Shown piece by piece: positions 44,368 through 53,313 of a stretch of DNA of 64,000 bases. The stretch lies in contig NZ_KZ984534.1 of assembly GCF_003574395.1 (NCBI RefSeq), positions 358 through 64,357 on the forward strand, written 5' to 3'. Origin of the DNA: Tabrizicola thermarum (GTDB taxonomy: Bacteria > Pseudomonadota > Alphaproteobacteria > Rhodobacterales > Rhodobacteraceae). Position 1 is the stretch's first letter, and each line of letters opens with the position of its first letter. Made by a program: the position numbers and the translations under genes. The notes under the pieces were generated by a model, which saw only the letters and a list, made by a program, of their open reading frames with translations, was not told the DNA's origin and made no database searches.

Positions 44368-44730
44368 CTACCCCGCCAGCACCACGACCCAGGCCACCCC
44401 GGCCCCAAGCGCCGCAAGGGCCACGCAGGCGGACCCGCAGTCCTTGGCCTTCTTCGCGCGGGGGTCCTGGCCGGGAGAGATCATGTCCACCACCTCTTCG
44501 ACCGCGGTGTTGACAAGCTCTGCCGCCAGCACCACGAGCCCCAGCGCCAGGATCAGCCCCCGCTCTCCTGGCGTGAGGTCCAGCGAAAACGCCAGAACGG
44601 CGGACAACACATTGGCCAGCGTCCATTGCCGCAGCGTCTTTTCCGTGGCCCAGGCAGCGCGGAAGCCGTCCCAGGACCAGATCACCGTATTGGCCAGCCG
44701 CCGTCCCTCGGCCCGCAAGGCGTCAAGCAT
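44368..44730 (-). CDS. dgkA: Diacylglycerol kinase
   Basis: Small integral-membrane diacylglycerol kinase, recycling diacylglycerol from membrane-derived oligosaccharide synthesis to phosphatidate. The 120-residue protein has an amphipathic N-terminal helix (RLANTVIWSWDGFRAAW), three membrane helices and the catalytic ELVNTAVEEVVD motif. Length is typical. Minus strand, tail-to-tail with the DCC gene. Confidence 0.95.
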   Translation of the reverse strand: MLDALRAEGRRLANTVIWSWDGFRAAWATEKTLRQWTLANVLSAVLAFSLDLTPGERGLILALGLVVLAAELVNTAVEEVVDMISPGQDPRAKKAKDCGSACVALAALGAGVAWVVVLAG

Positions 44731-44785
44731 GTGTCCCCCCGTTTTCCCGGAAGGTTAGCTCCGCAGGGCTCTCGCGCCAAGCGGA

Positions 44786-45142
44786 TCAGCCACGCAGCGC
44801 AGCAAGAGCAGCGCGCGTGCAGGTGACGATATGGGCAAAGCGGTCGCCGCCCAGATGCACCCCGCCATACCAGCGGGTCACGACGACGATCCGGTCCGGC
44901 ACGCCTTCGCGTTCCAGCATCTTCAGGATCACCGCCCCGGCACCGCTTTCGCCGTCGTCGTTCTTCAGCGGGCCGCCGTCAGCCAAGAGGGCCGCCCAGC
45001 TATGGTGTGTCGCCTTGTCGAACTTGCGGCGCTGGCGCAGCGTTGCAAGGAAGGCGTCGATCTCGGCCTTGCTGCGCACGCTCCCCACGGCAGCCGCATA
45101 ACGCGAGCCGCGGTCGCGGATAAGGTCTTCCAGAATGATCAT
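44786..45142 (-). CDS. YigZ/IMPACT family protein (short)
   Basis: A 118-residue YigZ-type protein: FDKATHHSWAALLADGG, DDGESGAGAVIL and VVTRWYGGVHLGGDRFAHI are the YigZ core motifs. The usual C-terminal half of bacterial YigZ (about 80-90 further residues) is absent, so this is a one-domain version, common in alphaproteobacteria. Role unclear; IMPACT proteins regulate translation-stress kinases in eukaryotes, not in bacteria. Confidence 0.85.
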   Translation of the reverse strand: MIILEDLIRDRGSRYAAAVGSVRSKAEIDAFLATLRQRRKFDKATHHSWAALLADGGPLKNDDGESGAGAVILKMLEREGVPDRIVVVTRWYGGVHLGGDRFAHIVTCTRAALAALRG

Positions 45143-45200
45143 GAGTTCAGGCTAAAGGACAGCGCAGCGCGCGCCCAGAGCCATCCGCCGTCGCCGCGCC

Positions 45201-45449
45201 TCAGCCCAGCGCCTCGATCCCGGCCTTGTTGGGGCAGAAGTCCGGCATCGCACGGGCCGCACCGGACTTGCCCAGCCAGGCCTCGCATATCTTGCCCTGG
45301 TCGCAGGCGGCGCAGCGGGCGATCAACTCCTCCAGTTCGTCGCGTTGCAACCAGCCTTCCACCACGGCACGCGGCAGGTTGACACCCGACAGTCGCGCCA
45401 TCCCGCGCGTCAGCCACCAGGCCCGCGGCGCCTCTGGATACCCGATCAT
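45201..45449 (-). CDS. DUF6455 family small protein
   Basis: An 82-residue protein of Rhodobacteraceae type. It has two alpha-helical segments and paired Cys (IARCAACDQGKICEAWLG), a central VEGWLQRDELEEL, and a final DFCPNKAGIE with another Cys. Possibly metal- or redox-binding. Its start at 45449 has GGAGGTGA at good spacing; another ATG at 45476 would extend it nine residues. Function unknown. Confidence 0.7.
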   Translation of the reverse strand: MIGYPEAPRAWWLTRGMARLSGVNLPRAVVEGWLQRDELEELIARCAACDQGKICEAWLGKSGAARAMPDFCPNKAGIEALG

Positions 45450-45512
45450 CGTCTTCACCTCCGGTCCATGCCTCATGCTGCGCAAGGCGCGACCGGACCG
45501 CCTTGACGCAGA

Positions 45513-46235
45513 TCAATACCCGCGCAGGCGCCGCACGGTCTGGGCCACCAGCGCCTTGCGTTCGGCGTTCGGCGGGTGGCTGCCCAGGAACCTGTCGCCC
45601 GGATCGGGCAGCCGGTCGAAAAAGCCCGAGCCCAGCACCGGATCATATCCCGCGCGCAGGGCGATCTCGGCCCCCAGCGCGTCGGCCTCCAGCTCGAACT
45701 CGCGCGAATAGCTGCGCGCGGCGACTTCGGCGCCGATGTTCTGCGCGGCGCGCACCTCTTCGGGGGACAGACCGCTCGCCTGCGCCAGCACCCCGGCCAG
45801 AACCGCGCCGGACAGCGCCTGATCCTGCCGCTTGGGGATATGGCCCGAGATGTGATGCGCTGCCTCGTGGCCAAGGACAAAGGCCAGTTCATCGGCATTG
45901 CGCGCATCGGCGATCAGCGCCAGCGTGAAGCCGATCACCGGGCGGTTGAACCTGTCCAGCGTCTGGAAAGCGTTCGGCGGCTGGCCGGGTCGGTCGTCGA
46001 CCACGATGCGGAAATCGCAGTTCTGCGCGACACCCCGGCTGCGGCAATAGCTTTCGGCCACCGGCTCGACCTGGGCCACGACGGCCAGGAAGGTCTCGGC
46101 GGCGGCGCGCGCCACGGGCGGCGGCGCGGTCGCGGGGACTGGCGCGACGGGCGGCAGGGCCGGCGTCGGCGCGACGCAGCCGCCAAGGACCAGGGCAATG
46201 GCGGTCGCATGGACCAGGATCAGGGGAAAGCGCAT
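45513..46235 (-). CDS. M48-family metalloprotease lipoprotein
   Basis: A 240-residue exported lipoprotein: signal peptide with lipobox LGGC (C20), then a Pro/Ala linker (to about 45) and the peptidase. Catalytic HEAAH (H123, E124, H127) and the later SREFELEADALG with the third zinc ligand (Glu) are present. It belongs to the same broad family as HtpX and BepA-like outer-membrane quality-control proteases but is shorter. No TPR repeats. Divergent from the conserved small protein at 46359. Confidence 0.88.
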   Translation of the reverse strand: MRFPLILVHATAIALVLGGCVAPTPALPPVAPVPATAPPPVARAAAETFLAVVAQVEPVAESYCRSRGVAQNCDFRIVVDDRPGQPPNAFQTLDRFNRPVIGFTLALIADARNADELAFVLGHEAAHHISGHIPKRQDQALSGAVLAGVLAQASGLSPEEVRAAQNIGAEVAARSYSREFELEADALGAEIALRAGYDPVLGSGFFDRLPDPGDRFLGSHPPNAERKALVAQTVRRLRGY

Positions 46236-46358
46236 CCGTTCGCCTACATGACAAGTGGCAAGGGTAGCAAATCGGCGGACAAGGGAAAGGGTGGCTCACC
46301 AAGCTGTCATCCTGCCTTTGCCGTTGCCGAAGCCGGTCGCCGCGGCTAGCCTGTGCCC

Positions 46359-46598
46359 ATGTTCACCATCGAGCACACCTTCGACGCCACCGTGATCACC
46401 CTGGTCGACGAGGGCGGCGACCTTCCCCTGATGGAAGACGTCGTCATCAATGCCTTCGAGGATTGCGTCACGGTCGAACAGGCCGATCCGCAGACGGACG
46501 AGGTGCTGCGGATCACCCTGTCGCTGAGCCAGCTGCGCGATCTGGCCGCCGCGCTGAACCTGCCCGAAGGCAGCTACCGGCTGGAGCGCAAGGGCTGA
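46359..46598 (+). CDS. Conserved small acidic protein, unknown function
   Basis: A 79-residue acidic protein (FTIEHTFDATVITLVDEGGD to GSYRLERKG). Natural composition and strand pattern (two beta-strands, one acidic loop, then a C-terminal helix LSQLRDLAAALNL) argue that it is real; I recall similar proteins in Rhodobacteraceae. Start ATG 46359; a GTG at 46353 is also possible. No function can be inferred. Confidence 0.6.
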   Translation: MFTIEHTFDATVITLVDEGGDLPLMEDVVINAFEDCVTVEQADPQTDEVLRITLSLSQLRDLAAALNLPEGSYRLERKG

Positions 46599-46735
46599 CG
46601 GCCCTGGCCGGACCCCGCCGTCCCGGCCTCAGATTTGATCGGCCAGCCCGGCCATTCCGGGCGAAACTGCTTGACCTTTGCCCGGGGCTGTCGTTGAAGC
46701 ACCGCTGATCCGAAGATCGGCATGGTGGCGGACAG

Positions 46736-48610
46736 ATGGAAGAGCAGAACAACAAGAACCTCATCCTGGCGATGGTTCTGAGCGCGGCGGTGATGATCGT
46801 CTGGTTCGTGCTGTTCCCGCCGCCCGAGGTCCCGGTTGACGCCACCGTTCCAGCAACGGCAGCGCAGGACGGGGCGCCCGTCCAGGCCCCCGCCGCGACG
46901 GCCGCCGATGCCACCACCGGCACCCCTACCCCGGCAGAAGCCAATGCTGTCGCCAGCGCCCCGCGGGTGGCCATCGACACGCCGAAACTTTCGGGCAGCA
47001 TCTCGCTTGTCGGCGCGCGGATCGACGATCTTTCGCTGAAGACCTACCGCGAAACACTGGAGGCGAACTCGCCGAACGTGCGCCTTCTGTCGCCGGTCGG
47101 CGAGGATTTTCCCTACTACGCCCTGATGGGCTGGGCCCCTGGCGCGGGCACCGACGCCGCCGATCTGCCGGACGCCCGCACCCAGTGGTCCTTGACCAGC
47201 GGTGGCCCTCTGGCACCCGGCAAGCCGGTCGTCCTCAGCTGGACGAACAGCAAGGGCGTGACCTTCAGCCGCGAGATCTCGGTCGACGACAACTTCCTGT
47301 TCACCATCGCCGACAGCGTGAAAAACGCCGGGGCCGCCCCCGCCGCGATGTATCCCTATGGCGTTATTGCCCGACATGGCCTGCCGAAGATGCAGAACAT
47401 CTTCGTCGTGCACGAAGGCATGGTCCGCAGCGCCGATGGCACGCTGGAGGAAATCCGCTACAAGGACATCGTCAAACTTGACCAGGTCCCCGCGGAACAG
47501 GCCGCTGCCGAACTGGTGCAGGTGGACGGCAAGGGCTGGATCGGCTTCACCGACCACTACTGGATGACGACGCTTGTTCCGCAACAGGGCCAGCCATTCA
47601 CCGAAGTGACCAAGCATGTCGCCTCGGCCGACATCTACCAGACCGAAATTCGCCAACCGGTCCAGACCCTTGCCCCCGGGGCCGAGATCAGGAACACCAT
47701 CCAGCTTTTCGCCGGCGCCAAGGAATGGGCGACGATCAAGGCCTATGACGACAGCGGCGTGGTCCCCGGCTTCATCGATTCCATCGACTGGGGCTGGTTC
47801 TTTTTCCTCACGAAGCCGATCTTCGCCGTCCTTCACTGGCTGCACGGCCTGATCGGCAACATGGGCCTCGCGATCATTGCGCTGACCTTCTTCCTCAAGT
47901 TCCTGGTGCTGCCCCTGGCCTACAAGTCCTACGCCTCGATGGCGCGGATGAAGGAATTGCAACCCGAGATGGAGGCGCTGAAGGAACGCGCGGGAGAGGA
48001 CAAGCAGAAGCTCCAGCGCGAGATGATGCAGCTTTACAAGGACAAGAAGGTGAACCCCGCTGCGGGCTGCCTGCCGATCCTGATCCAGATCCCGATCTTC
48101 TTCAGCCTCTACAAGGTGATCTTCGTCACCATCGAGCTGCGCCATGCGCCATTCTTCGGCTGGCTCAAGGACCTTTCGGCGCCTGACCCGTCCTCGCTCT
48201 ACAACCTGTTCGGCCTTCTGCCCTGGGACGCGCCGCCGACCGGCAGCCTTCTGCATCTGATCTTCATCGGTGTGCTGCCGATCCTTCTGGGCATCACCAT
48301 GTGGCTTCAGCAAAAGCTGAACCCGGCCCCGACCGACCCGGTGCAGCAGCAGATCTTCGCCTGGATGCCCTGGGTGTTCATGTTCATGCTCGGCGGCTTC
48401 GCCTCGGGCCTGGTGATCTACTGGATCACGAACAACACGATCACCTTCATCCAGCAGTATCTCATCATGTGGAGCCACGGCAAACGGCCGGACATCTTCG
48501 GCAACATCCGGTCGGCAAAGCTGGCCCGGGCCGAGGCAAAGGCCAACACGCCTTCGGCGGCCAACACGCCCAAGGCTCCGACGACCACGCCAAGGAAGGG
48601 CAAGAAGTGA
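46736..48610 (+). CDS. yidC: Membrane protein insertase YidC
   Basis: Inserts and folds inner-membrane proteins alone or with SecYEG. The 624-residue protein has an N-terminal membrane helix (LILAMVLSAAVMIVWFVLF), an Ala/Pro linker to about residue 70, the large periplasmic P1 beta-domain (to about 340), and five C-terminal helices with the cytosolic loop SMARMKELQPEM to KVNPAAGCLPILIQIPIFFSLY (cited in parts), carrying the hydrophilic-groove Arg region. Translationally overlaps the MOSC gene by GTGA. It faces the rpmH-rnpA-yidD block instead of following it. Confidence 0.96.
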   Translation: MEEQNNKNLILAMVLSAAVMIVWFVLFPPPEVPVDATVPATAAQDGAPVQAPAATAADATTGTPTPAEANAVASAPRVAIDTPKLSGSISLVGARIDDLSLKTYRETLEANSPNVRLLSPVGEDFPYYALMGWAPGAGTDAADLPDARTQWSLTSGGPLAPGKPVVLSWTNSKGVTFSREISVDDNFLFTIADSVKNAGAAPAAMYPYGVIARHGLPKMQNIFVVHEGMVRSADGTLEEIRYKDIVKLDQVPAEQAAAELVQVDGKGWIGFTDHYWMTTLVPQQGQPFTEVTKHVASADIYQTEIRQPVQTLAPGAEIRNTIQLFAGAKEWATIKAYDDSGVVPGFIDSIDWGWFFFLTKPIFAVLHWLHGLIGNMGLAIIALTFFLKFLVLPLAYKSYASMARMKELQPEMEALKERAGEDKQKLQREMMQLYKDKKVNPAAGCLPILIQIPIFFSLYKVIFVTIELRHAPFFGWLKDLSAPDPSSLYNLFGLLPWDAPPTGSLLHLIFIGVLPILLGITMWLQQKLNPAPTDPVQQQIFAWMPWVFMFMLGGFASGLVIYWITNNTITFIQQYLIMWSHGKRPDIFGNIRSAKLARAEAKANTPSAANTPKAPTTTPRKGKK

Positions 48611-49368
48611 CAGGGCCTGCGCGGGGGCACATCGCGCAACTGGTGCGCCACCCGATCAAGTCCGCGGGCCATGAGACCGTGGCCGAGGCCTTGCTGACCG
48701 AAGGCGCGGCCTTTCCCTTCGACCGGGTCTGGGCCGTAGCCCACGCCGCCGCCCGCCTGACCGAGCCGCCGACATGGGCCCCGAAGCTGCACTTCCTGCG
48801 TGGATGGGGCTCGGCCGAGCTTATGGCGATTTCCTGCACATCGGACGCTGCAACAGGAACCGTCACCCTCAGCCATCCGCGCCGCCCGACGACCAGCTTC
48901 CGGCCCGACGACGCCGCCGATGCCGCACGACTGATCGACTGGCTGCGCCCCCTCTGGCCCGAGAACCGCCCCGAACCCGCCCGGGTGGTCCGCGTGCCCG
49001 GCCAGGCGCTGACCGATCAGGATCAGCCGTTTGTCTCGATCAACTCCGTGGCCTCGCTGGCGGACCTGTCGGCCCGGATGGGCACCAACCTGTCACCGCA
49101 CCGCTTTCGCGGCAACATCTGGGTTGCCGGCTGGGCCCCCTGGGCAGAGCTTGACCTGATCGGCCAGGAGATCACGGTCGGCCGGGCCCGCCTGCGCATC
49201 GAGGAACCGATCGGCCGCTGCCGCGCGACCGGGGCGAACCCGGAAACCGGCCTGCACGATGTCGACACGATGGGCGCGCTGGAAACGGGCTACGGCCATA
49301 CCGATTTCGGCGTCTTCGCCCGGGTCATCGCCGGTGGCCGGATCGCCGTGAACGACGAGGTGCGCTGA
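48607..49368 (+). CDS. MOSC-domain protein
   Basis: A 253-residue molybdenum-cofactor-sulfurase C-terminal domain protein. Seen: IAQLVRHPIKSAGHE at the start, a FPFDRVWAV strand, INSVASLADLSARMG, FRGNIWVAGWAPWAE and the final EPIGRCRATGANPETG with the conserved Cys. It begins with GTG overlapping the yidC TGA and ends with an overlap on the engB ATG, so the three form one operon. Such proteins are thought to carry sulfur or reduce N-hydroxylated compounds. Confidence 0.88.
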   Translation: MTGPARGHIAQLVRHPIKSAGHETVAEALLTEGAAFPFDRVWAVAHAAARLTEPPTWAPKLHFLRGWGSAELMAISCTSDAATGTVTLSHPRRPTTSFRPDDAADAARLIDWLRPLWPENRPEPARVVRVPGQALTDQDQPFVSINSVASLADLSARMGTNLSPHRFRGNIWVAGWAPWAELDLIGQEITVGRARLRIEEPIGRCRATGANPETGLHDVDTMGALETGYGHTDFGVFARVIAGGRIAVNDEVR

Positions 49369-50018
49369 TGGCCATGACCTTCACTCTGACCCCCGAGCCC
49401 GAGGACGCGGCGCGTGAACAGGGCAGGCTCCTGTTCGCCGGTCCCGTGACCTTCGTGAAGGGTGTGGTTGCGATGTCCGGCCTGCCCCCGGCGGATCGGG
49501 TGGAGGTCTGCTTTGCCGGTCGGTCGAACGTCGGCAAGTCCAGCCTCATCAACGCGCTGACCGGCCGCAAGACGCTGGCCCGGGCCTCGAACACGCCCGG
49601 CCGGACGCAAGAGATCAACTATTTCGCCCTGGGCGAGGAACGGTATCTCGTCGACCTGCCGGGCTATGGCTTTGCCGAGGCTCCGATGGCGGTGGTGGCG
49701 AAGTGGCAGGCGCTCTTGAAGCAGTATCTTTCCGGCCGCGCGACGCTGCGCCGGGCCTTCGTTCTGATCGACGCGCGACATGGGGTCAAGGCGGTGGACG
49801 AAGAGATCCTGACGCTTCTCGACCGCTCTGCCGTGACCTTTCAGGCGGTGCTGACCAAGGTCGACAAGATCAACCGGGTCGAACGCGAGGCGGTGATCGA
49901 ACAGGTCAAGGGGGCCCTTGGCAAGCACCCGGCAGCCTATCCCGAGATCGTGGTCACAAGCTCCGAAAAGGGCGAAGGCATCGAAACCCTGCGCGCCGTG
50001 ATCGCGACCCTGGAATAG
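49368..50018 (+). CDS. engB: Ribosome-biogenesis GTP-binding protein EngB/YsxC
   Basis: TRAFAC-class GTPase needed for 50S assembly. The 216-residue protein has G1 GRSNVGKSS (51-59), G2 region NTPGRTQEINYF, G3 DLPGYGFA, G4 TKVDKI and G5 SSEKG. The ATG overlaps the MOSC TGA by one base. Usually followed by argB in related genomes; here it is followed by hairpins and the convergent yidD. Confidence 0.95.
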   Translation: MAMTFTLTPEPEDAAREQGRLLFAGPVTFVKGVVAMSGLPPADRVEVCFAGRSNVGKSSLINALTGRKTLARASNTPGRTQEINYFALGEERYLVDLPGYGFAEAPMAVVAKWQALLKQYLSGRATLRRAFVLIDARHGVKAVDEEILTLLDRSAVTFQAVLTKVDKINRVEREAVIEQVKGALGKHPAAYPEIVVTSSEKGEGIETLRAVIATLE

Positions 50019-50024
50019 AGCCAC

Positions 50025-50065
50025 GATCCTTCGAAGGATCTTGCAAATCGCCTGGGAAAGATTTG
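50025..50065. terminator. Tandem double hairpin between engB and yidD
   Basis: A perfect palindrome GATCCTTCGAAGGATC (50025-50040) followed by CAAATC / GATTTG (50044-50049 with 50060-50065). Located between convergent engB and yidD, so likely terminates both. The arrangement (ATCCTT...AAGGAT then CAAAT...ATTTG) is the same as at 26022-26067. Confidence 0.7.
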
Positions 50066-50073
50066 TCCCGGCG

Positions 50074-50322
50074 CTACCGGCCCGCATCATGCTCCGGGTC
50101 GGCTCCGGGCACCGGGTCATAACCGTGCCCGCCCCAGGGATGACAGCGGCAGATGCGATGCGCCGCCAGATAGCTGCCCTTCACCGCCCCGTGCCGCTCC
50201 AGCGCCTCAAGCGCATAGGCCGAACAGGTGGGCTGGAACCGGCAGCCATGCCCGACCCAGGGCGACAGGACAAGCCGATAAGCCCGTACCGGCAACGCGA
50301 CGAGATGGGCCAGAGGCGTCAT
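50074..50322 (-). CDS. yidD: Membrane protein insertion efficiency factor YidD
   Basis: An 82-residue peripheral inner-membrane protein acting with YidC. It has an amphipathic N-terminus ([16 protein letters not shown]) and the conserved [23 protein letters not shown] and [13 protein letters not shown] blocks (cited in part), with Cys residues intact. Its ATG overlaps the rnpA TGA (ATGA). Gene order rpmH-rnpA-yidD is as expected, but yidC is not next; it is on the opposite strand. Confidence 0.95.
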   Translation of the reverse strand: MTPLAHLVALPVRAYRLVLSPWVGHGCRFQPTCSAYALEALERHGAVKGSYLAAHRICRCHPWGGHGYDPVPGADPEHDAGR

Positions 50323-50726
50323 GTCCGGCCCCGGTGGACCGACGCCACCGCCTGCCTCAGATCGGCGCAGAGCTCGGCATAGGGACGCGAGACGGTGGCC
50401 TCGGGCCGGGCGACCAGCACATAGTCCCACCCCGCCCGCGCCTCCGGGGCAAGCACCTCGCGCGCCAGCGCCCGCAGCCGGCGCTTGGCCCGGTTGCGCA
50501 GCACCGCATTGCCGATCTTCTTCGACGCGGTAAAGCCCACCCGCACCTGCGGATCCCCGTCCGCGCGGTCGCGGGCTTGCAGGAGGAACCCGTTCGTCCC
50601 CTGCCGCCGGGCAGAGGCGGCCTTCAGGTAATCGGCCCGCCTGGCCATCACGCAAAGCGAAACCGCCGGAGGCCTTTCGGGCGCTTCGGCGACGATGCCT
50701 TGGCCCTGGGTCTCCGGCGGTGTCAT
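50319..50726 (-). CDS. rnpA: Ribonuclease P protein component
   Basis: Protein subunit of RNase P that assists 5' maturation of tRNA. The 135-residue protein contains [27 protein letters not shown] (cited in part: GFTASKKIG and RNRAKRRLR), the RNR-box for RNA binding, and FLLQARDR earlier. Length is slightly above the bacterial average because of an N-terminal extension, common in alphaproteobacteria. Lies between rpmH and yidD; overlaps yidD by four bases. Confidence 0.93.
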   Translation of the reverse strand: MTPPETQGQGIVAEAPERPPAVSLCVMARRADYLKAASARRQGTNGFLLQARDRADGDPQVRVGFTASKKIGNAVLRNRAKRRLRALAREVLAPEARAGWDYVLVARPEATVSRPYAELCADLRQAVASVHRGRT

Positions 50727-50756
50727 TCGCAAACCGACGCCCTTGCGGGCGCTAGA

Positions 50757-50891
50757 TCAGGCGGTCAGCTTGTGACGGCCCTTGGCGCGGCGGGCAGCCA
50801 GGACCAGACGGCCGTTCTTGGTGGCCATGCGCGCACGGAAGCCGTGGCGGCGCTTGCGAACCAGGTTCGACGGTTGAAAGGTGCGCTTCAT
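50757..50891 (-). CDS. rpmH: 50S ribosomal protein L34
   Basis: A 44-residue basic ribosomal protein of the large subunit. The sequence is [20 protein letters not shown] at the start and ends GRHKLTA, the near-invariant L34. Stop at 50757-50759, start at 50889-50891. It is the first gene of rpmH-rnpA-yidD. Confidence 0.97.
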   Translation of the reverse strand: MKRTFQPSNLVRKRRHGFRARMATKNGRLVLAARRAKGRHKLTA

Positions 50892-50957
50892 CGCGGCTCT
50901 CCATCAGACTGGACCCGAACCCCGAATGGATTCGAGGGCCCGTAACTTGAAGCCCGT

Positions 50958-50986
50958 CCTTTACGGGTGGTCGGGACCCAAGTCAA
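50958..50986 (-). promoter_or_regulatory. Possible rpmH promoter
   Basis: On the minus strand TTGACT (50986-50981) and TAAAGG (50963-50958) are separated by 17 bases, 67 bases upstream of the rpmH ATG. The -35 match is good, the -10 only partial. Confidence 0.4.
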
Positions 50987-51139
50987 CGTCATGGGGCAGG
51001 ATTTCCTGCAACATTTCTGCCGCGGGGGCCGGGAAATGTTTCACCTCGGCGAAGATGAGCCCCCGATGGATCAAGGCCGCGTGAAACCCCTGTTGCCAGG
51101 CCCTCTCCTGCGTCATGGTCGGCGGCCTAGCAAGGATGC

Positions 51140-51874
51140 ATGATGACGCCCGCCGAATCCTCTCCTCCCCCGACACGGACATGGCTCCGGCGCCTGCCGA
51201 TACTGGTGATTCTGGCCGCTGCGGTCATCGGCGCCATCGCCTTTCGCGACGCCCTCAGCTTCGAAACGCTCGCCCGCCACCGCGAAACGCTGCTGGCCTT
51301 CCGCGATGCCCATTACCTGTGGTCCGTTCTGGCCTTCCTGGCCGCCTATGTCGCCATCGTGGCGCTCAGCCTGCCCGGCGGGACAGTGGCGACGCTGGCC
51401 GGAGGCTTTCTATTCGGGCTGTTCCCCGGGGTGTTCTACAACGTCCTCGGCGCCGGAACCGGAGCGGTCCTGGTCTTTCTTGCCGCCCGCACCGGCTTTG
51501 GCGACGCGCTGTCGCGGCGGCTGGATGGCGCGGGCGGCAAGGCGGCGCGGCTGCAGGCGGCACTCCGCGAAAACGAATGGTCCGTCCTGTTCCTGATGCG
51601 CCTCGTGCCGCTGGTCCCCTTCTTCATCGCCAACCTGATCCCGGCCTTCGTCGGCACCAGCCTTGCGCGGTTTGCCGTCTCGACCTATCTCGGAATCATC
51701 CCCGGCGCCCTGGTTTTCACCTCGGTCGGCTCTGGCCTGGGCGAGGTCTTCGCCCGGGGCGAGGCACCGGACCTCGGGATCGTCTTCACCCCTCCCGTCC
51801 TCTTGCCGCTTCTCGGGCTTGCCGCCCTTGCCGCGCTGCCCATGCTGGTGCGCGCCTTCAAGGGAGACCGCTGA
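51140..51874 (+). CDS. TVP38/TMEM64 family membrane protein
   Basis: A 244-residue inner-membrane protein of the DedA-related TVP38 family: an N-terminal membrane helix, the central VALSLPGGTVATLAGGFLFGLFPGVFYN segment (cited in part), the FLMRLVPLVPFFIANLIPAF re-entrant region with Arg and Pro, and two more C-terminal helices. Members may act as lipid scramblases or transporters. Its stop abuts the next ATG, so it is co-transcribed with the flavoprotein. Confidence 0.88.
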   Translation: MMTPAESSPPPTRTWLRRLPILVILAAAVIGAIAFRDALSFETLARHRETLLAFRDAHYLWSVLAFLAAYVAIVALSLPGGTVATLAGGFLFGLFPGVFYNVLGAGTGAVLVFLAARTGFGDALSRRLDGAGGKAARLQAALRENEWSVLFLMRLVPLVPFFIANLIPAFVGTSLARFAVSTYLGIIPGALVFTSVGSGLGEVFARGEAPDLGIVFTPPVLLPLLGLAALAALPMLVRAFKGDR

Positions 51875-53290
51875 ATGCCACGGATCGACACGGACATCTG
51901 CATCATCGGTGCCGGGTCGGGCGGCCTGTCGGTTGCCGCCGGGGCGGTGCAGATGGGCGCGCGGGTCGTGCTGATCGAAGCCGGAGAGATGGGCGGCGAC
52001 TGCCTGAATGCGGGCTGCGTGCCGTCGAAGGCGCTGATCGCTGCAGCCAAGGCCGCCGAGGCGCAGCGACGCGGCTTTCGCGGGGTCGCCCCGGTTCAGC
52101 CGCAGGTCGACTTCGGCGCGGTCAAGGACCACGTCCAGGCCGTGATAGCCCAGATCGCCCCCGTCGACAGCCAGGAACGGTTCGAGGGCCTCGGCTGCAC
52201 CGTCATCCGCGCCTTCGCCCGCTTTACCGGCCCGCGCGAGGTTCAGGCGGGCGACCGGACCATCCGCGCCCGCCGCTTCGTCATCGCCACCGGCTCGCGT
52301 CCCCTTGTCCCTCCTATCCAGGGCGCGGACTCCGTGCCCTTCTTCACCAACGAGACGATCTTCGACCTGCGCGAGAGGCCGTCGCATCTGATGGTCATCG
52401 GCGGCGGGCCGATCGGCCTGGAAATGGCCCAGGCGCATCGTCGGCTGGGGTCCGAGGTCACGGTGATCGAGGGCGCAAAGGTCCTCGGGCGCGAGGACCC
52501 GGAGCTGTCGCAGGTGGTGATCGAGGCGCTGACGGCGGAAGGCATCCGGCTTGTCGAGGGCAAGCCCGTGGTAAGGCTGTCAGGCGCGGCGGGTGCGGTC
52601 GAGGTGACACTGGGCGACGGGCAGCAGATCACCGGCTCGCATCTGCTGATGGCGGTCGGCCGCAAGGTGGCACTTGAGGGGATGAACCTCGAGGCGGCCG
52701 GGGTGGACTATACCGCAAAGGGCGTCACGGTGGACGCAAGGCTGCGCTCCTCGAACCGGCGGGTCTATGCCGTGGGCGATGCGGCGGGGGGGCTCCAGTT
52801 CACCCATGTCGCGGGCTGGCACGCGGGCATCGTGATCCGGCAGGCCGTGCTGGGCCTGCCCGCGCGCGCCGACCCCCGCGCCATCCCCCGCGCGACATAC
52901 ACCGACCCCGAACTTGCCCAGGTCGGCCTGACCGAGGCCGAGGCCCGCGCGCAGCATGGTGCCGCGCTGACCGTGGTCCGGGCCGAGTTTGCCCACAACG
53001 ACCGCGCCATGGCCGAGGCGAAAGCCAGGGGCCTGGTCAAGGTCATGGTGGTCAAGGGCCGCCCGGTCGGCGCCTCTATCGTCGGGCCGCAGGCGGGCGA
53101 GCTGATCGGCCTCTGGGCACTGGCGATCTCGGCCCGGCTGAAGCTGTCGGCCGTGGCTGGCATGGTCGCGCCCTATCCGACTCTGGGAGAGGTTTCCAAA
53201 CGCGCGGCGGGCGCCTATTTTGGGCCCAAGCTGTTCGAGAGTGCAGCCCTGAAGCGGCTGGTGCGATTCGTGCAGCGCTGGCTTCCGTAA
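51875..53290 (+). CDS. Mercuric-reductase-like pyridine nucleotide-disulfide oxidoreductase
   Basis: FAD-dependent class I disulfide reductase of 471 residues: FAD-binding GAGSGGLSVA (about 12-21), the redox-active CLNAGC (C43, C48) with VPSK, NAD(P)-binding GGGPIGLEMAQAH, the second FAD contact VYAVGDAAGG, and a C-terminal dimerisation domain. No C-terminal Cys pair and no HMA domain, so true mercury reduction is doubtful; it is of the group often paired with a TVP38 protein, as here. The substrate is unknown. Confidence 0.88.
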   Translation: MPRIDTDICIIGAGSGGLSVAAGAVQMGARVVLIEAGEMGGDCLNAGCVPSKALIAAAKAAEAQRRGFRGVAPVQPQVDFGAVKDHVQAVIAQIAPVDSQERFEGLGCTVIRAFARFTGPREVQAGDRTIRARRFVIATGSRPLVPPIQGADSVPFFTNETIFDLRERPSHLMVIGGGPIGLEMAQAHRRLGSEVTVIEGAKVLGREDPELSQVVIEALTAEGIRLVEGKPVVRLSGAAGAVEVTLGDGQQITGSHLLMAVGRKVALEGMNLEAAGVDYTAKGVTVDARLRSSNRRVYAVGDAAGGLQFTHVAGWHAGIVIRQAVLGLPARADPRAIPRATYTDPELAQVGLTEAEARAQHGAALTVVRAEFAHNDRAMAEAKARGLVKVMVVKGRPVGASIVGPQAGELIGLWALAISARLKLSAVAGMVAPYPTLGEVSKRAAGAYFGPKLFESAALKRLVRFVQRWLP

Positions 53291-53313
53291 CGCGGGGCAC
53301 AAGGAAGGTTCGG

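Noticed and set aside
51875-53290. Flavoprotein as true mercuric reductase (merA)
   Set aside because: No HMA domain, no C-terminal Cys pair and no mer genes nearby.
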